This document shows, piece after piece, positions 43,431 through 50,756 of a stretch of 53,211 nucleotides of DNA. The notes under the pieces were generated by a model. It was given only the letters and a program-made list of their open reading frames with translations, ran no database searches and had not been told where the DNA came from. This DNA comes from a virus: positions 1 through 53,211 of the IMG/VR virus record IMGVR_UViG_3300015263_000634. One strand, 5' to 3'. Position numbers and translations under genes: made by a program. Each line of letters opens with the position of its first letter. Positions within the stretch are counted from its first letter, which is position 1.

Positions 43431-43867
43431 GCTATTTCCTCGCACTTCATTTCTGTCTCAAGATAGCGGGAGAGGCTTGCGGTCAAGCTGTCAGGGACCG
43501 CTGTGCTGTATTCAGAGTTCTTTCTGGGTGCCTTGCCATCCCTGCGACGAATGTTTTCCCGAAGAGATGTAAGGGATAGATGTGCCGGTTGGACACACAA
43601 TCTGTTCAGGCATTCATGGTCAATGGTCTTGCGAGCGGGGATGTATCCATAAACATGAGTATACATGACCCGATGAACGGCAACTGTCTCTCCATTGAGC
43701 GACATGCGGGGATAGGAATGACCACGAGAATTGCGATCATTCTCCTTTGGATTGCCTGATGTGGTGCCTGTCCATATCCAGCATGGATGCCCGTTGTGAA
43801 TGGATTTGTGGTTTATCTCCACCTTGTCCATGATGCGTTGGAATATATGTTCACGGCGGTCCTTCAT
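43427..43867 (-). CDS. HNH endonuclease (HNH_3 type)
   Basis: A 146-residue protein with a zinc-type start HPCWIWTG, then YPRMSLNGETVAVHRV (His65), GYIPARKTIDHEC (His84) and NRLCVQPAHLSLTS (Asn88, His96), the order of free-standing HNH_3 homing-like endonucleases. It likely cuts DNA at or near a long site. It is embedded in an operon without disrupting a host gene, so it may be domesticated. Confidence 0.8.
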   Translation of the reverse strand: MKDRREHIFQRIMDKVEINHKSIHNGHPCWIWTGTTSGNPKENDRNSRGHSYPRMSLNGETVAVHRVMYTHVYGYIPARKTIDHECLNRLCVQPAHLSLTSLRENIRRRDGKAPRKNSEYSTAVPDSLTASLSRYLETEMKCEEIA

Positions 43868-44043
43868 TATTCAACTCCTTTGTGTTTTGCGTCCTTGATG
43901 TAATCGCAGCGGAAAGCGCCAAGCCGACGAACATCACCGAACCGCATATTTCTATGCCTGTCACAGTAACCATTCATTTTCCATGGCTTGCACATGAGAC
44001 AGCCTCTCCTGCGGTTTTTGGCTCTTTTCCGCTTGTAATTCAT
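43867..44043 (-). CDS. Small Cys-rich basic protein
   Basis: A 58-residue protein starting MNYKRKRAKNRRRGCLMCKPWKM, with a C-x2-C and a later CDRH. The RRRGCLMCKPWK motif recurs in small phage and prophage proteins of unknown role. GGAAGGGATAACACG precedes the ATG. Confidence 0.65.
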   Translation of the reverse strand: MNYKRKRAKNRRRGCLMCKPWKMNGYCDRHRNMRFGDVRRLGAFRCDYIKDAKHKGVE

Positions 44044-44047
44044 CGTG

Positions 44048-44224
44048 TTATCCCTTCCAGAACGATTTATCGAACAGGGCAGACAGTATGACCAAGGCAC
44101 CACCAAGTATCATGGCTGTTCCTGCTCCTGTAGCAAGCCCCTCATCCTGAAATATCAGGCTGAGAAGCAATTCCATCGAACTGAAAAGACAGATCAGCAG
44201 TCCTATCCTGTATAGTGTCATCAT
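44048..44224 (-). CDS. 58-residue membrane protein
   Basis: Two hydrophobic stretches (IGLLICLFSSMELLLSLIF and GTAMILGGALVILSALF). Tandem ATGs follow GGCAGGAGAGAGGAT, and the first overlaps the phosphatase stop codon. Function unknown; it fits the set of tiny membrane proteins in this block. Confidence 0.65.
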   Translation of the reverse strand: MMTLYRIGLLICLFSSMELLLSLIFQDEGLATGAGTAMILGGALVILSALFDKSFWKG

Positions 44225-44886
44225 ATCCTCTCTCCTGCCTTGAATATCTCGACAGGCTGGTACAGATTTTCATCGAACACTGCGACCATAAGATTACCTG
44301 TCTCATGGGCACAAGCATCAAGCGCCAGCCTCATTTTGTACTCTCTCGGACCTCTCGGATCGGCAATATGCCCATGGCAGACATATTTACCGTTCCACCC
44401 ACCGGTTTCGATCTTGCGGTAATAACCCCAAGTCATCTCTTCGACAGTGTGATCTTCAATAGGAACACCATCAGCAAGATAAGCATGGACAAAGGCATGA
44501 TTATCGAGAACAAGAGCATGGGGCTGGCTGGAGAGCCATCGAATGTGGTCACTCATCATCTTGTTAGGGATAATGAGCGGATCGTGTGGGTTCATTCCAT
44601 AGGAGGCAATCGTTCTGTCTCCACCACATTGTATCCAGTCAATATTGGCAACATGTCTTTCGACGGAATCAATGAACCATTCTTCATGGTTGCCGACGAG
44701 ACATGTCCATTCCCATCCCTCGGGAGGCCCCTTCATCAATCTGTCAAGCACTTGACAACTCTCCGGCCCACGGTCCACATAATCGCCAAGAAAGACGACC
44801 TTCCCCGGCTTGTCCCGCTCTATGTCCGCAAGAGCAAGCTTGAGAAGATCGAATCTGCCATGAATATCAGGTATGGCATAAATCAT
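44221..44886 (-). CDS. Ser/Thr protein phosphatase, lambda PP-like
   Basis: A 221-residue metallophosphatase: DIHG (Asp7, His9), GDYVDRG (34-40), GNHE (65-68), HGHI near residue 170. This is the complete metal-ligand set of bacteriophage lambda-type protein phosphatases. It could dephosphorylate host signalling or defence proteins. It overlaps neighbours by 4 bp on both sides. Confidence 0.88.
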   Translation of the reverse strand: MIYAIPDIHGRFDLLKLALADIERDKPGKVVFLGDYVDRGPESCQVLDRLMKGPPEGWEWTCLVGNHEEWFIDSVERHVANIDWIQCGGDRTIASYGMNPHDPLIIPNKMMSDHIRWLSSQPHALVLDNHAFVHAYLADGVPIEDHTVEEMTWGYYRKIETGGWNGKYVCHGHIADPRGPREYKMRLALDACAHETGNLMVAVFDENLYQPVEIFKAGERI

Positions 44887-45236
44887 CCAAACCTCGCAGC
44901 CAGTGCAGCAGCAGGATCATCATGTTCGAAATGCTCAACGATGGCATCTTCCGGCATGACATGGCCATCCCTTGTGATGCACATGAAGACACCACACCAC
45001 CGGACACCGACCACTCCGCCCTTGATATTGACAGTCTGAACGAAGTCCTTGAACTCCTTGAAGGTTAATTCAGGCATCTGGACGCCCTTCGGAGGAAATG
45101 GCTGTGCCTCTGTTGTGAATGAGTGATAAAGAGGGGTCAGTTCGAAAAGGCGCTTCAATGCGCTTTCCTGTGCCGGTTCGAAGATTTGTTCCGGTTGAGC
45201 ATGTACATCGACAGGTTTGTTATTATCAGCGTCCAT
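44883..45236 (-). CDS. Hypothetical protein
   Basis: A 117-residue protein with a MPELTFKEFKDFVQTVNIKG segment and a beta-rich GGVVGVRWCGVFMCITRDG, ending acidic. AAAGGAAGAAACG precedes the ATG. It is first in the operon that runs to the phosphatase and HNH genes. Confidence 0.65.
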   Translation of the reverse strand: MDADNNKPVDVHAQPEQIFEPAQESALKRLFELTPLYHSFTTEAQPFPPKGVQMPELTFKEFKDFVQTVNIKGGVVGVRWCGVFMCITRDGHVMPEDAIVEHFEHDDPAAALAARFG

Positions 45237-45286
45237 CGTTTCTTCCTTTCACGTTGATTAGAAACAGTTTTTCGGTTTGCGCTGCC

Positions 45287-45315
45287 AGAATATCCGACAG
45301 CGCGTCGCCAGTCAA
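45287..45315 (-). promoter_or_regulatory. Promoter with CGAC-N5-GTCG operator
   Basis: Minus strand: TTGACT (45315-45310), 17 bases, TATTCT (45292-45287), with CGAC-AGCGC-GTCG at 45295-45307 in the spacer. Confidence 0.8.
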
Positions 45316-45332
45316 CGGCAGGGAAATTCATC

Positions 45333-45722
45333 TTAACTGAATTTAAGATCACCCATGTGATCTATCTTGATGAACTTGCTTTTCCTCACCATTGGGATGG
45401 CTTCATCGCTCGTGATGGTGTGATCTTCGCTGTAATCCTTGTCGGCCCATTTCCTTGTCATCTGTTCCAAGTTTCCAACGAGATGCAATTGCTCTCCATC
45501 TCTTGTCCAGAGGAGTGCCACCTTGCCTGAACCTGTCATCTTTAGCGGCTCACCCTTCATGGCGTGATCCATGATCCAGCTTACAGCTTCCTTGCGGCCT
45601 TTCTTTCCTATCTTGTATCCGTCCCGCTTGAACAACCAGACCTTGAACAGTTCACCAAAGCCCATGGAGATGCAAAAACCGATAGTTGCGCCAATAAGTA
45701 CCTTTACGAGATATGCAGTCAT
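45333..45722 (-). CDS. Membrane-anchored paralog family protein, member 1
   Basis: A 129-residue protein with an N-terminal membrane segment (LVKVLIGATIGFCISMGF), a basic stretch and a soluble domain (WIMDHAMKGEPLKMTGSG, VALLWTRDGEQLHLVGN). The D-x-A-x-x-G core recurs in the nearby genes at 46089, 46583 and 46903. Start by TGATG coupling. Function unknown. Confidence 0.6.
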   Translation of the reverse strand: MTAYLVKVLIGATIGFCISMGFGELFKVWLFKRDGYKIGKKGRKEAVSWIMDHAMKGEPLKMTGSGKVALLWTRDGEQLHLVGNLEQMTRKWADKDYSEDHTITSDEAIPMVRKSKFIKIDHMGDLKFS

Positions 45723-46126
45723 CACTTTCCTCTTGTCATCCTGTGGTTGATGATATTTTGAGCGTGGCGAATGAACAGACCATCCACTTTCTCTTCCATT
45801 TCCTCTGGAGTTATGGATTGGATTTCATCCTTGGTAATGCTGAACTGGTTCTTGATGATGCGTGTTCTTCTGTGTCCACGCTCGTCTCCAATGATGCGCC
45901 AAGCCTTCAGGGGATACATTTGCAAAATGAAGTAAGGGTTTGATCTTGCAAAGAAAATCTTGTATGATTGAACAACATGACTTTGAGCAGTCATCCAGCT
46001 ATATGCGGACGATCCCGGTTTGACCCGTGTCCCTTTATAGAACATCAGGGCAATTTCAGTGTATTCCGTCCCGTATAGAAGAGAATGTTCAATGAGGTCC
46101 GGGGTCGATTGTGTGTTGTGGGCCAC
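45722..46126 (-). CDS. Hypothetical protein
   Basis: A 134-residue soluble protein with YSWMTAQSHVVQSYKIFFAR and a basic region (DERGHRRTRIIKNQF). It overlaps the upstream gene by 38 bp. Function unknown. Confidence 0.55.
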   Translation of the reverse strand: MAHNTQSTPDLIEHSLLYGTEYTEIALMFYKGTRVKPGSSAYSWMTAQSHVVQSYKIFFARSNPYFILQMYPLKAWRIIGDERGHRRTRIIKNQFSITKDEIQSITPEEMEEKVDGLFIRHAQNIINHRMTRGK

Positions 46127-46466
46127 GAAAATCTACCTTTTCTGCTTTTGAAACCAGAGGAGCAATCTCGCTTGGAGTTGTATTACGATGATTGGAATAA
46201 ATTTTAGGCGCTATTTCCTCACCCTCAAGCCATATGGAATGACCGTCCTCACAGTTTTTGACATAGACAGAACCAATCAGGTTATAGAGAACGAACCGAT
46301 CACCCTTGATGGCACAGTCAAGAAGGTATTCATGGACGGCAATCTTGGTGCGAGCGGTCATTCTTCTCTTGACTGGCGCGGCAAGGAAGGAGCATAAACC
46401 CATCAGGATGAGTGAGGATGCAATGCTTACAGCCAAAATGAGGATGAACACTAAAAACTCTTTCAT
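46089..46466 (-). CDS. Membrane-anchored paralog family protein, member 2
   Basis: A 125-residue protein with one strong membrane segment (residues 3-30), then a soluble part (LLDCAIKGDRFVLYNLIGSV, EDGHSIWLEGEE) alignable with member 1, including the closing SEIAPLV. Its ATG overlaps the stop of the 38-residue gene upstream. Confidence 0.6.
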   Translation of the reverse strand: MKEFLVFILILAVSIASSLILMGLCSFLAAPVKRRMTARTKIAVHEYLLDCAIKGDRFVLYNLIGSVYVKNCEDGHSIWLEGEEIAPKIYSNHRNTTPSEIAPLVSKAEKVDFRGPQHTIDPGPH

Positions 46467-46579
46467 GGAATCACCGTCACGATCACGTATGACGTCATGA
46501 AATACCCTATACTGGCACCGATAGCGGCCAAAATGACCGCTCCAAGCAACAACATTCCCAATTCAGTCAAGAGTTTCAT
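46463..46579 (-). CDS. 38-residue membrane protein
   Basis: MKLLTELGMLLLGAVILAAI... is hydrophobic over most of its length. CGAGGTGAACC precedes the ATG. It carries one imperfect copy of the GGCCA palindrome in its codons. Function unknown. Confidence 0.6.
   Translation of the reverse strand: MKLLTELGMLLLGAVILAAIGASIGYFMTSYVIVTVIP
46522..46540. repeat. Palindrome GGCCA-NNN-TGGCC, copy 5 (one mismatch)
   Basis: AGCGGCCA-AAA-TGACCGCT, inside the 38-residue membrane protein gene. Confidence 0.55.
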
Positions 46580-46582
46580 GGT

Positions 46583-46906
46583 TCACCTCGATCTTACTAT
46601 GCTTATCCATTGGGCAAGTTTCGCGGAGTAGCGCATTATTTCACAGATGTAAGGAGCGTCATCACCACTGGCACACAACATCATGGCTTCCTCATGAGGG
46701 GAGTATTTATCTTTGCTCTTCATTCTCCACCACCCAAGGTTCCAAACACGAATAAGGTAATGGTGGTCTCCTTCTGCTGGTTTCATTTCTGGATCAAAAT
46801 CAACAGCGGCGAATGTCACAGCCATCCTGTTCCCAGATAGCGTTATATCCATGCACAGTTCACGCGCTTTCTTCTTCATGGTTTTCTGGGTGATGGTCCT
46901 GCTCAT
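46583..46906 (-). CDS. Paralog family protein, member 3
   Basis: A 107-residue soluble protein (KKKARELCMDITLSGNRMAV, LIRVWNLGWWRMKSKDKYSP, then EEAMMLCASG). It resembles member 4 most (ARELCMD/ARQLLVD, EAMML/RALMML). The ATG overlaps the stop of member 4. Confidence 0.6.
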   Translation of the reverse strand: MSRTITQKTMKKKARELCMDITLSGNRMAVTFAAVDFDPEMKPAEGDHHYLIRVWNLGWWRMKSKDKYSPHEEAMMLCASGDDAPYICEIMRYSAKLAQWISIVRSR

Positions 46907-47217
46907 TTGGACACCGCTATAATTTTCTCTGACCAGTGGTGCCCGCCTATAAACGATTCCCTCAAAATCTCTGTTATGAAGGGTTTCGTCTTGCCGGAAA
47001 GCATCATCAAGGCTCTGTCTATTGGCTCGCGTGTTCTCTTGGGATAGCGTTTCTGCCAATACGCCATATTATGCATGAAAATGGTGTATTCGACGGTTTC
47101 GTATATGATATTTATCCCTCCATTGGTAAATTCTATGGTGCCTCCACGCATTGCTCCATCAACGAGCAACTGACGGGCTTTCTCGTTTATCGTCTCCTGA
47201 TTAACTGGATTTGGCAT
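46903..47217 (-). CDS. Paralog family protein, member 4
   Basis: A 104-residue soluble protein (NEKARQLLVDGAMRGGTIEF, NMAYWQKRYPKRTRE, RALMMLSGKTKPFITEILRE). GAGAGGAACG precedes the ATG. It is the first gene after the 47.33 kb promoter. Confidence 0.65.
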   Translation of the reverse strand: MPNPVNQETINEKARQLLVDGAMRGGTIEFTNGGINIIYETVEYTIFMHNMAYWQKRYPKRTREPIDRALMMLSGKTKPFITEILRESFIGGHHWSEKIIAVSK

Positions 47218-47305
47218 CGTTCCTCTCTTGTTCATGTGTGCCAATTACGGCATTTCCCCATATTAGCGTTGCTTATGTGTGGTAGCCGCGCTCCCGGTTC
47301 GTGCC

Positions 47306-47334
47306 ATGATCCGCGACGATGCGTCGCCAGTCAA
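47306..47334 (-). promoter_or_regulatory. Promoter with CGAC-N5-GTCG operator
   Basis: Minus strand: TTGACT (47334-47329), 17 bases, GATCAT (47311-47306). CGAC-GATGC-GTCG (47314-47326) lies in the spacer. The remaining intergenic bases from 47,335 to 47,557 hold no gene I can support. Confidence 0.75.
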
Positions 47335-47557
47335 GGGCGCAATGTGCCATGGTAAATGCAGGTAATACAGCCGCGATGTGTAGCGCCATGCGGGGATTGT
47401 CTAGCACCATGGGCAAACATGCCCTTCACGTCCAAATAAAAGGCCATACAGCGCGATTTGAAGCATGGCCGGTATATCCCCCCATGAAAGAAAAGACGCC
47501 CGCCAGCGGCCCTTAAAATGAATATCGGTATTTTCGGAAATGCTGATAAATGAAGGC

Positions 47558-47586
47558 AAAAAAAGGGGCAAGCCGAAGCCTGCCCC
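47558..47586 (-). terminator. Intrinsic terminator, UUCG loop
   Basis: On the minus strand GGGGCAGGC-TTCG-GCTTGCCCC (9-bp stem with one G-U) is followed by seven T. It closes the 47595-48143 gene. Confidence 0.88.
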
Positions 47587-47594
47587 GCATGGAA

Positions 47595-48143
47595 TTACTT
47601 GTTGGATTTAGCCAATTCCTTGGCAACTGCAGCCTGTTCAGCCTCCAAAGCTTCGACACCAGCCTTGTTGATATTCTTGTCAAGAATGAACTGGTCGATA
47701 TGATAGCACTGATAGGTATGGTCACCACGCTCAATGTAACCAGCAAATTCAATGGTTGATTTCGGGAAGAATTGGGCTTTAGCCCAATCGGGATGGCGAA
47801 CCTTTACTGCCTTTTCCCGCTCTTCCAGAACATCACAGACAACCATGAGAGTTGCTTCGGACCTTGCCTCACGTTCACTTTCATAAAGTGATTTGCGATC
47901 TGCCGGAATTTCCTTGCCAGCCTTCAAATGTGCAGGGTCCATCCATACCTGTTTTCCCTTGTGAACAACCAGAGAAGTTTGGCGATACCATTTGTTTGCA
48001 CCAACAAAAATGCAATCGACAACCTGACCTTCAGGAATTTTCTTTCCACCAGTCACGGTAGCAGTATGCATCATGAGTTTGGGAAACTTCTTCTGAAAAA
48101 ACTCATGGGCTTCGGCTTTGGTTTCGAAATGTTGAACAGTCAT
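47595..48143 (-). CDS. Hypothetical protein
   Basis: A 182-residue soluble protein (VQHFETKAEAHEFFQKKFPK, MHTATVTGGKKIPEGQVVD, a TYQCYHIDQFILDKN segment and an Ala/Glu-rich helical end). Monocistronic, with its own promoter at 48.2 kb and terminator at 47.56 kb, suggesting strong, independent expression. AAAGGTTCTATCAA precedes the ATG. No family recognised. Confidence 0.7.
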   Translation of the reverse strand: MTVQHFETKAEAHEFFQKKFPKLMMHTATVTGGKKIPEGQVVDCIFVGANKWYRQTSLVVHKGKQVWMDPAHLKAGKEIPADRKSLYESEREARSEATLMVVCDVLEEREKAVKVRHPDWAKAQFFPKSTIEFAGYIERGDHTYQCYHIDQFILDKNINKAGVEALEAEQAAVAKELAKSNK

Positions 48144-48198
48144 TTGATAGAACCTTTCATTGGGTTTGGACCGACGACACCATGCCGCCGATTGCCCC

Positions 48199-48230
48199 AT
48201 TATAATGACCGACCGGCTGTCGCCTGTCAA
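48199..48230 (-). promoter_or_regulatory. Promoter with CGAC-N5-GTCG operator
   Basis: Minus strand: TTGACA (48230-48225), then either CATTAT at 17 bases (48207-48202) or a perfect TATAAT at 20 bases (48204-48199). CGAC-CGGCT-GTCG (48210-48222) lies in the spacer. Confidence 0.75.
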
Positions 48231-48383
48231 TGGCGATCTGTCCCGTAGGGACAAAAACCTATTGGTATTCGGCGGATGGTTTGGCTTGGCCGATCCCCGT
48301 AGGGGATTGTCGGGGATGGTGGCGGAAAAGTTTTTTTCTTGATATATTTTTGCTCATCGAAGATGAGCAGCGAGGTTATCAAG

Positions 48384-48857
48384 ATGGGCGATGACGATGG
48401 CAAGGTTGTAGATTTACCGGTGGTCAACAACCGGCAGTTGACGGCAAAACAAGAGAAGTTTGCCCAGATGGTGGCTAATGGTTCAACAAAATCAGAGGCT
48501 TACCGCTCATGCTACAATGTATCCAACATGAAACCAGAGAGCATTTATAGCGAAGCAGTGAAGACTGCGGCCAACCCTATAGTTGCCCAACGGATTAGTG
48601 ACATCGTTGATAGCATACAGTCCAAGATGATGGCGGATTCAGTACGGATCAGACGTCATGTCGTAAAGAGGTTGTATGAAGAGAGCATAGACCGCGACGA
48701 GGGGACCGCTTCGACAAGGCTCAAGGCACTGGAATTGTTGGGTCGCATGGATATTGTAGATATGTTTAGCAGGAAGGCAGAGAGCAGTGCAGAACAGCGC
48801 AGTGCAGAAGAGATAGCGAAAGAGTTGAGGAACAAGATCAGGGATATGATGCGATAG
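48384..48857 (+). CDS. Small terminase subunit-like protein
   Basis: A 157-residue protein. Residues 18-75 (RQLTAKQEKFAQMVANGSTK, SEAYRSCYNVSNMKPES) have the TerS-type N-terminal HTH followed by AANPIVAQRI. The C-terminus is helical (SAEEIAKELRNKIRDM). It would recognise the packaging site and hand DNA to the large subunit. The ATG at 48384 follows GAGGTTATCAA; earlier ATGs lack sites. No large subunit follows it in the window. Confidence 0.75.
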   Translation: MGDDDGKVVDLPVVNNRQLTAKQEKFAQMVANGSTKSEAYRSCYNVSNMKPESIYSEAVKTAANPIVAQRISDIVDSIQSKMMADSVRIRRHVVKRLYEESIDRDEGTASTRLKALELLGRMDIVDMFSRKAESSAEQRSAEEIAKELRNKIRDMMR

Positions 48858-49741
48858 CAGCCCGCAATGAGGACTGGACTGAACGAAGTGAAGGAAGGCC
48901 GCGAGACCAGCCGATAGTCCATTCCCACAATGATAATAAGCCACCATACTATAGTATGCTCCAGTATTATGGGGATTGCCGATTGGTTGGCTTGGTCATG
49001 GCGATGGTAACTGTGCGTTGGATTGTGTGGTTACTATGTGTGATGATGAGGTAACATCGTACCACATTCCCTCACTGCAAGATGGACCGCTAAGCCATTG
49101 ATATTGCTGGACTTTCGCCACATCGGGTCGATGTAGGTGAACTGTGCCACCAGAATAAGAATCCTAATGTTTTCAACTACTTACCTCACCCCCCTTGGGG
49201 ACCCCGCGTGCGCATATGTGATGCGTCGCACATACTATACAAATCTCCTCAAACGCCCACCATTCACACACTGCACGAATCGATCCACCGGCCATTTTGG
49301 CCGCTCGCAGCATAATTTCGCGCATAAGTAGGTATAAACCCCGGTAGGAGTCCCATTTTCTCACCGGCACTAAACTTGTGGTTTGTATGGAAACGCGGAT
49401 TCTGTTACGAAAACACAGGAGTCCCAAAAAAATTATTATAAAAATTTTATGAACAAATCCAATGGGTTGGGCACCCAAGTTGAAGTGTTACATTAGTCGC
49501 GTACTTCATATTGAAGTGCCTTATTAAGTAAATGGCGTAACCCCATAGAAACATTAAGAAATTAACTTTGAGACGGTTTCTGAGTGTGGCAGGAGGGTGT
49601 TCAAAACAGAGACGGCGGAGCAGCAGGTTACACAGCAAAATCTGTTACAAATCAATTGGTTATAAGAGATGTGTTACCGATTCTTATACTAACAAACAAA
49701 CAAATTGGCCTTTCCCCCACGCTGAGCATGGGGCCTTTCCC
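48858..49741. other. Gene-poor tract with small repeats
   Basis: No ORF with a good start is visible. Features: a perfect 14-bp palindrome CATACTATAGTATG (48945-48958); two copies of AGGAGTCCCA (49346-49355 and 49417-49426); two TTGAAGTG repeats near 49.48 and 49.51 kb; an AT-rich stretch at 49,425-49,450; GTGCG/CGCAC and CCGGT/ACCGG hairpins. Position next to TerS would suit a packaging, origin or attachment function, none of which I can prove. Confidence 0.45.
49288..49303. repeat. Palindrome GGCCA-NNN-TGGCC, copy 6
   Basis: CGGCCA-TTT-TGGCCG core, 6-bp arms, in the gene-poor tract. Confidence 0.6.
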
Positions 49742-49785
49742 TTGACGCCGAACCGGGATGGGGCTACCGTGGCGACAGAAAGTCG
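49742..49785 (+). promoter_or_regulatory. Possible promoter and CGAC-N5-GTCG operator before the microprotein array
   Basis: TTGACG (49742-49747), 17 bases, TACCGT (49765-49770, weak). The exact palindrome CGAC-AGAAA-GTCG (49773-49785) lies about where transcription would start, 10 bases before the first ATG. A CCCCA/TGGGG hairpin lies just upstream. Confidence 0.5.
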
Positions 49786-49795
49786 GAGACGTCCC

Positions 49796-49957
49796 ATGAG
49801 AAGGTTTTACATATTTAACGACCAACCGGAATCCTATTACCCGAGGTTTCTTTGGCATGGAAGAATGTCCCTGTGGAGAAGCCGGACGGCAATAATAGCG
49901 GTTCTTGAGAATGAGAAGCGGCGTGAAGAAAGTAAGGTTCAGAAGAATTATGTATGA
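49796..49957 (+). CDS. Microprotein array member 1 (53 aa)
   Basis: MRRFYIFNDQPESYYP..., basic and aromatic. Core motif PRFLW, then a charged helical end. GGAGACGTCCC precedes the ATG. It overlaps the next gene by 8 bp. Confidence 0.65.
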   Translation: MRRFYIFNDQPESYYPRFLWHGRMSLWRSRTAIIAVLENEKRREESKVQKNYV

Positions 49958-50057
49958 TCCGCCACAGTATGAGTGGGGCGAGCATACACTCACCAAGACG
50001 AAACATTTGGCAAAATTGGTTGCCGCCAGACCGTGGTGTTTGAGGTTGAAATGGTAG
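49950..50057 (+). CDS. Microprotein array member 2 (35 aa)
   Basis: MYDPPQYEWGEHTLTKTKHL..., core motif PQYEW, basic end with RPWCLRLKW. A competing 29-codon frame from 49954 is less like the family. Ribosome site weak (AGAAGAATT). Confidence 0.5.
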   Translation: MYDPPQYEWGEHTLTKTKHLAKLVAARPWCLRLKW

Positions 50058-50215
50058 TGTTTGAATTGCACGAAGGGATGGAATTTATCAATGGAGAATG
50101 GAGCGAGGTCCCGATTTACAGGTGGATCGCCCACGACCTGTACAAGAACAAGACGGTTGCCACGTTTATCGCAAATAAGAAAAGGTTCTTGGAACTTTCA
50201 GTGAGGAAATGTTGA
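50051..50215 (+). CDS. Microprotein array member 3 (54 aa)
   Basis: MVVFELHEGMEFINGEW..., core motif PIYRW in EVPIYRWIAHDLY, basic end. TTGAGGTTGAA precedes the ATG. Confidence 0.65.
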   Translation: MVVFELHEGMEFINGEWSEVPIYRWIAHDLYKNKTVATFIANKKRFLELSVRKC

Positions 50216-50367
50216 GAAAACTTGTATTCACAAGATGGGGAAGTCGGGCAATACGGCCCGTATACAGATGGCAGTTTTCCGCTATTTGGCACCGTGCGCC
50301 ATGGATGGGATTGAATATGCTGGAGAAACAGAATGCTGAACTTCTCAAAGACAGGGAAAGTGCCTGA
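50209..50367 (+). CDS. Microprotein array member 4 (52 aa)
   Basis: MLRKLVFTRWGSRAIRP..., core motif PVYRW followed by QFSAIWHRAPW. It overlaps both neighbours; GTGAGGAA precedes the ATG. Confidence 0.65.
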   Translation: MLRKLVFTRWGSRAIRPVYRWQFSAIWHRAPWMGLNMLEKQNAELLKDRESA

Positions 50368-50491
50368 ACTCAAATGGGTAAGCTTCATGTTCTGGTGGCA
50401 TAGCCCGAGGATGGGCCTGATTTCTGTTGGAGCGCAGAATGAAATAGGCTGGTTCAAGACAACACAAACCCGAGGATACATGGGGCAGTGA
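50333..50491 (+). CDS. Microprotein array member 5 (52 aa)
   Basis: MLNFSKTGKVPELKW..., core motif PELKW followed by VSFMFWWHSPRMG. GGAGAAACAG precedes the ATG; overlap with the previous gene is 35 bp. Confidence 0.65.
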   Translation: MLNFSKTGKVPELKWVSFMFWWHSPRMGLISVGAQNEIGWFKTTQTRGYMGQ

Positions 50492-50492
50492 G

Positions 50493-50618
50493 ATGCGGAT
50501 TTTTTACCAGCATGGGGCTAAAGGCTTTCCCGTCTTCTACTTCGGATCATATTCCATGTACACCAAGAACGCCAAATACATGACTATCGTCATCGACAGG
50601 AAGTGGGAGGAAAGATAA
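50493..50618 (+). CDS. Microprotein array member 6 (41 aa)
   Basis: MRIFYQHGAKGFPVFYF..., core motif PVFYF (Trp replaced by Phe), then GSYSMYTKNAKYM. Begins 1 base after the previous stop. Confidence 0.6.
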   Translation: MRIFYQHGAKGFPVFYFGSYSMYTKNAKYMTIVIDRKWEER

Positions 50619-50621
50619 GCC

Positions 50622-50756
50622 ATGCCACTAACCAAATGGATATTCAGGAAGAATCCATCCCCCCTGTATTTCTGGCAGCGTCATTACCTGTACAGATATG
50701 CAGGTGCTGAGGTTTCCGAGAGTTTGGACGTATGGATCAGGGAGGGCAGGGTTTGA
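50622..50756 (+). CDS. Microprotein array member 7 (44 aa)
   Basis: MPLTKWIFRKNPSPLYFW..., core motif PLYFW followed by QRHYLYRY. GGAGGAAAGATAAGCC precedes the ATG; the stop overlaps the next TTG start. Confidence 0.6.
   Translation: MPLTKWIFRKNPSPLYFWQRHYLYRYAGAEVSESLDVWIREGRV

Noticed and set aside
43427-43867. Intron-encoded homing endonuclease
   Set aside because: The HNH gene lies in a tight operon with 4-bp overlaps; no split gene or intron core nearby.
49173-49478. Minus-strand 101-codon frame in the gene-poor tract
   Set aside because: No convincing ribosome site or motifs; opposite to the surrounding transcription.
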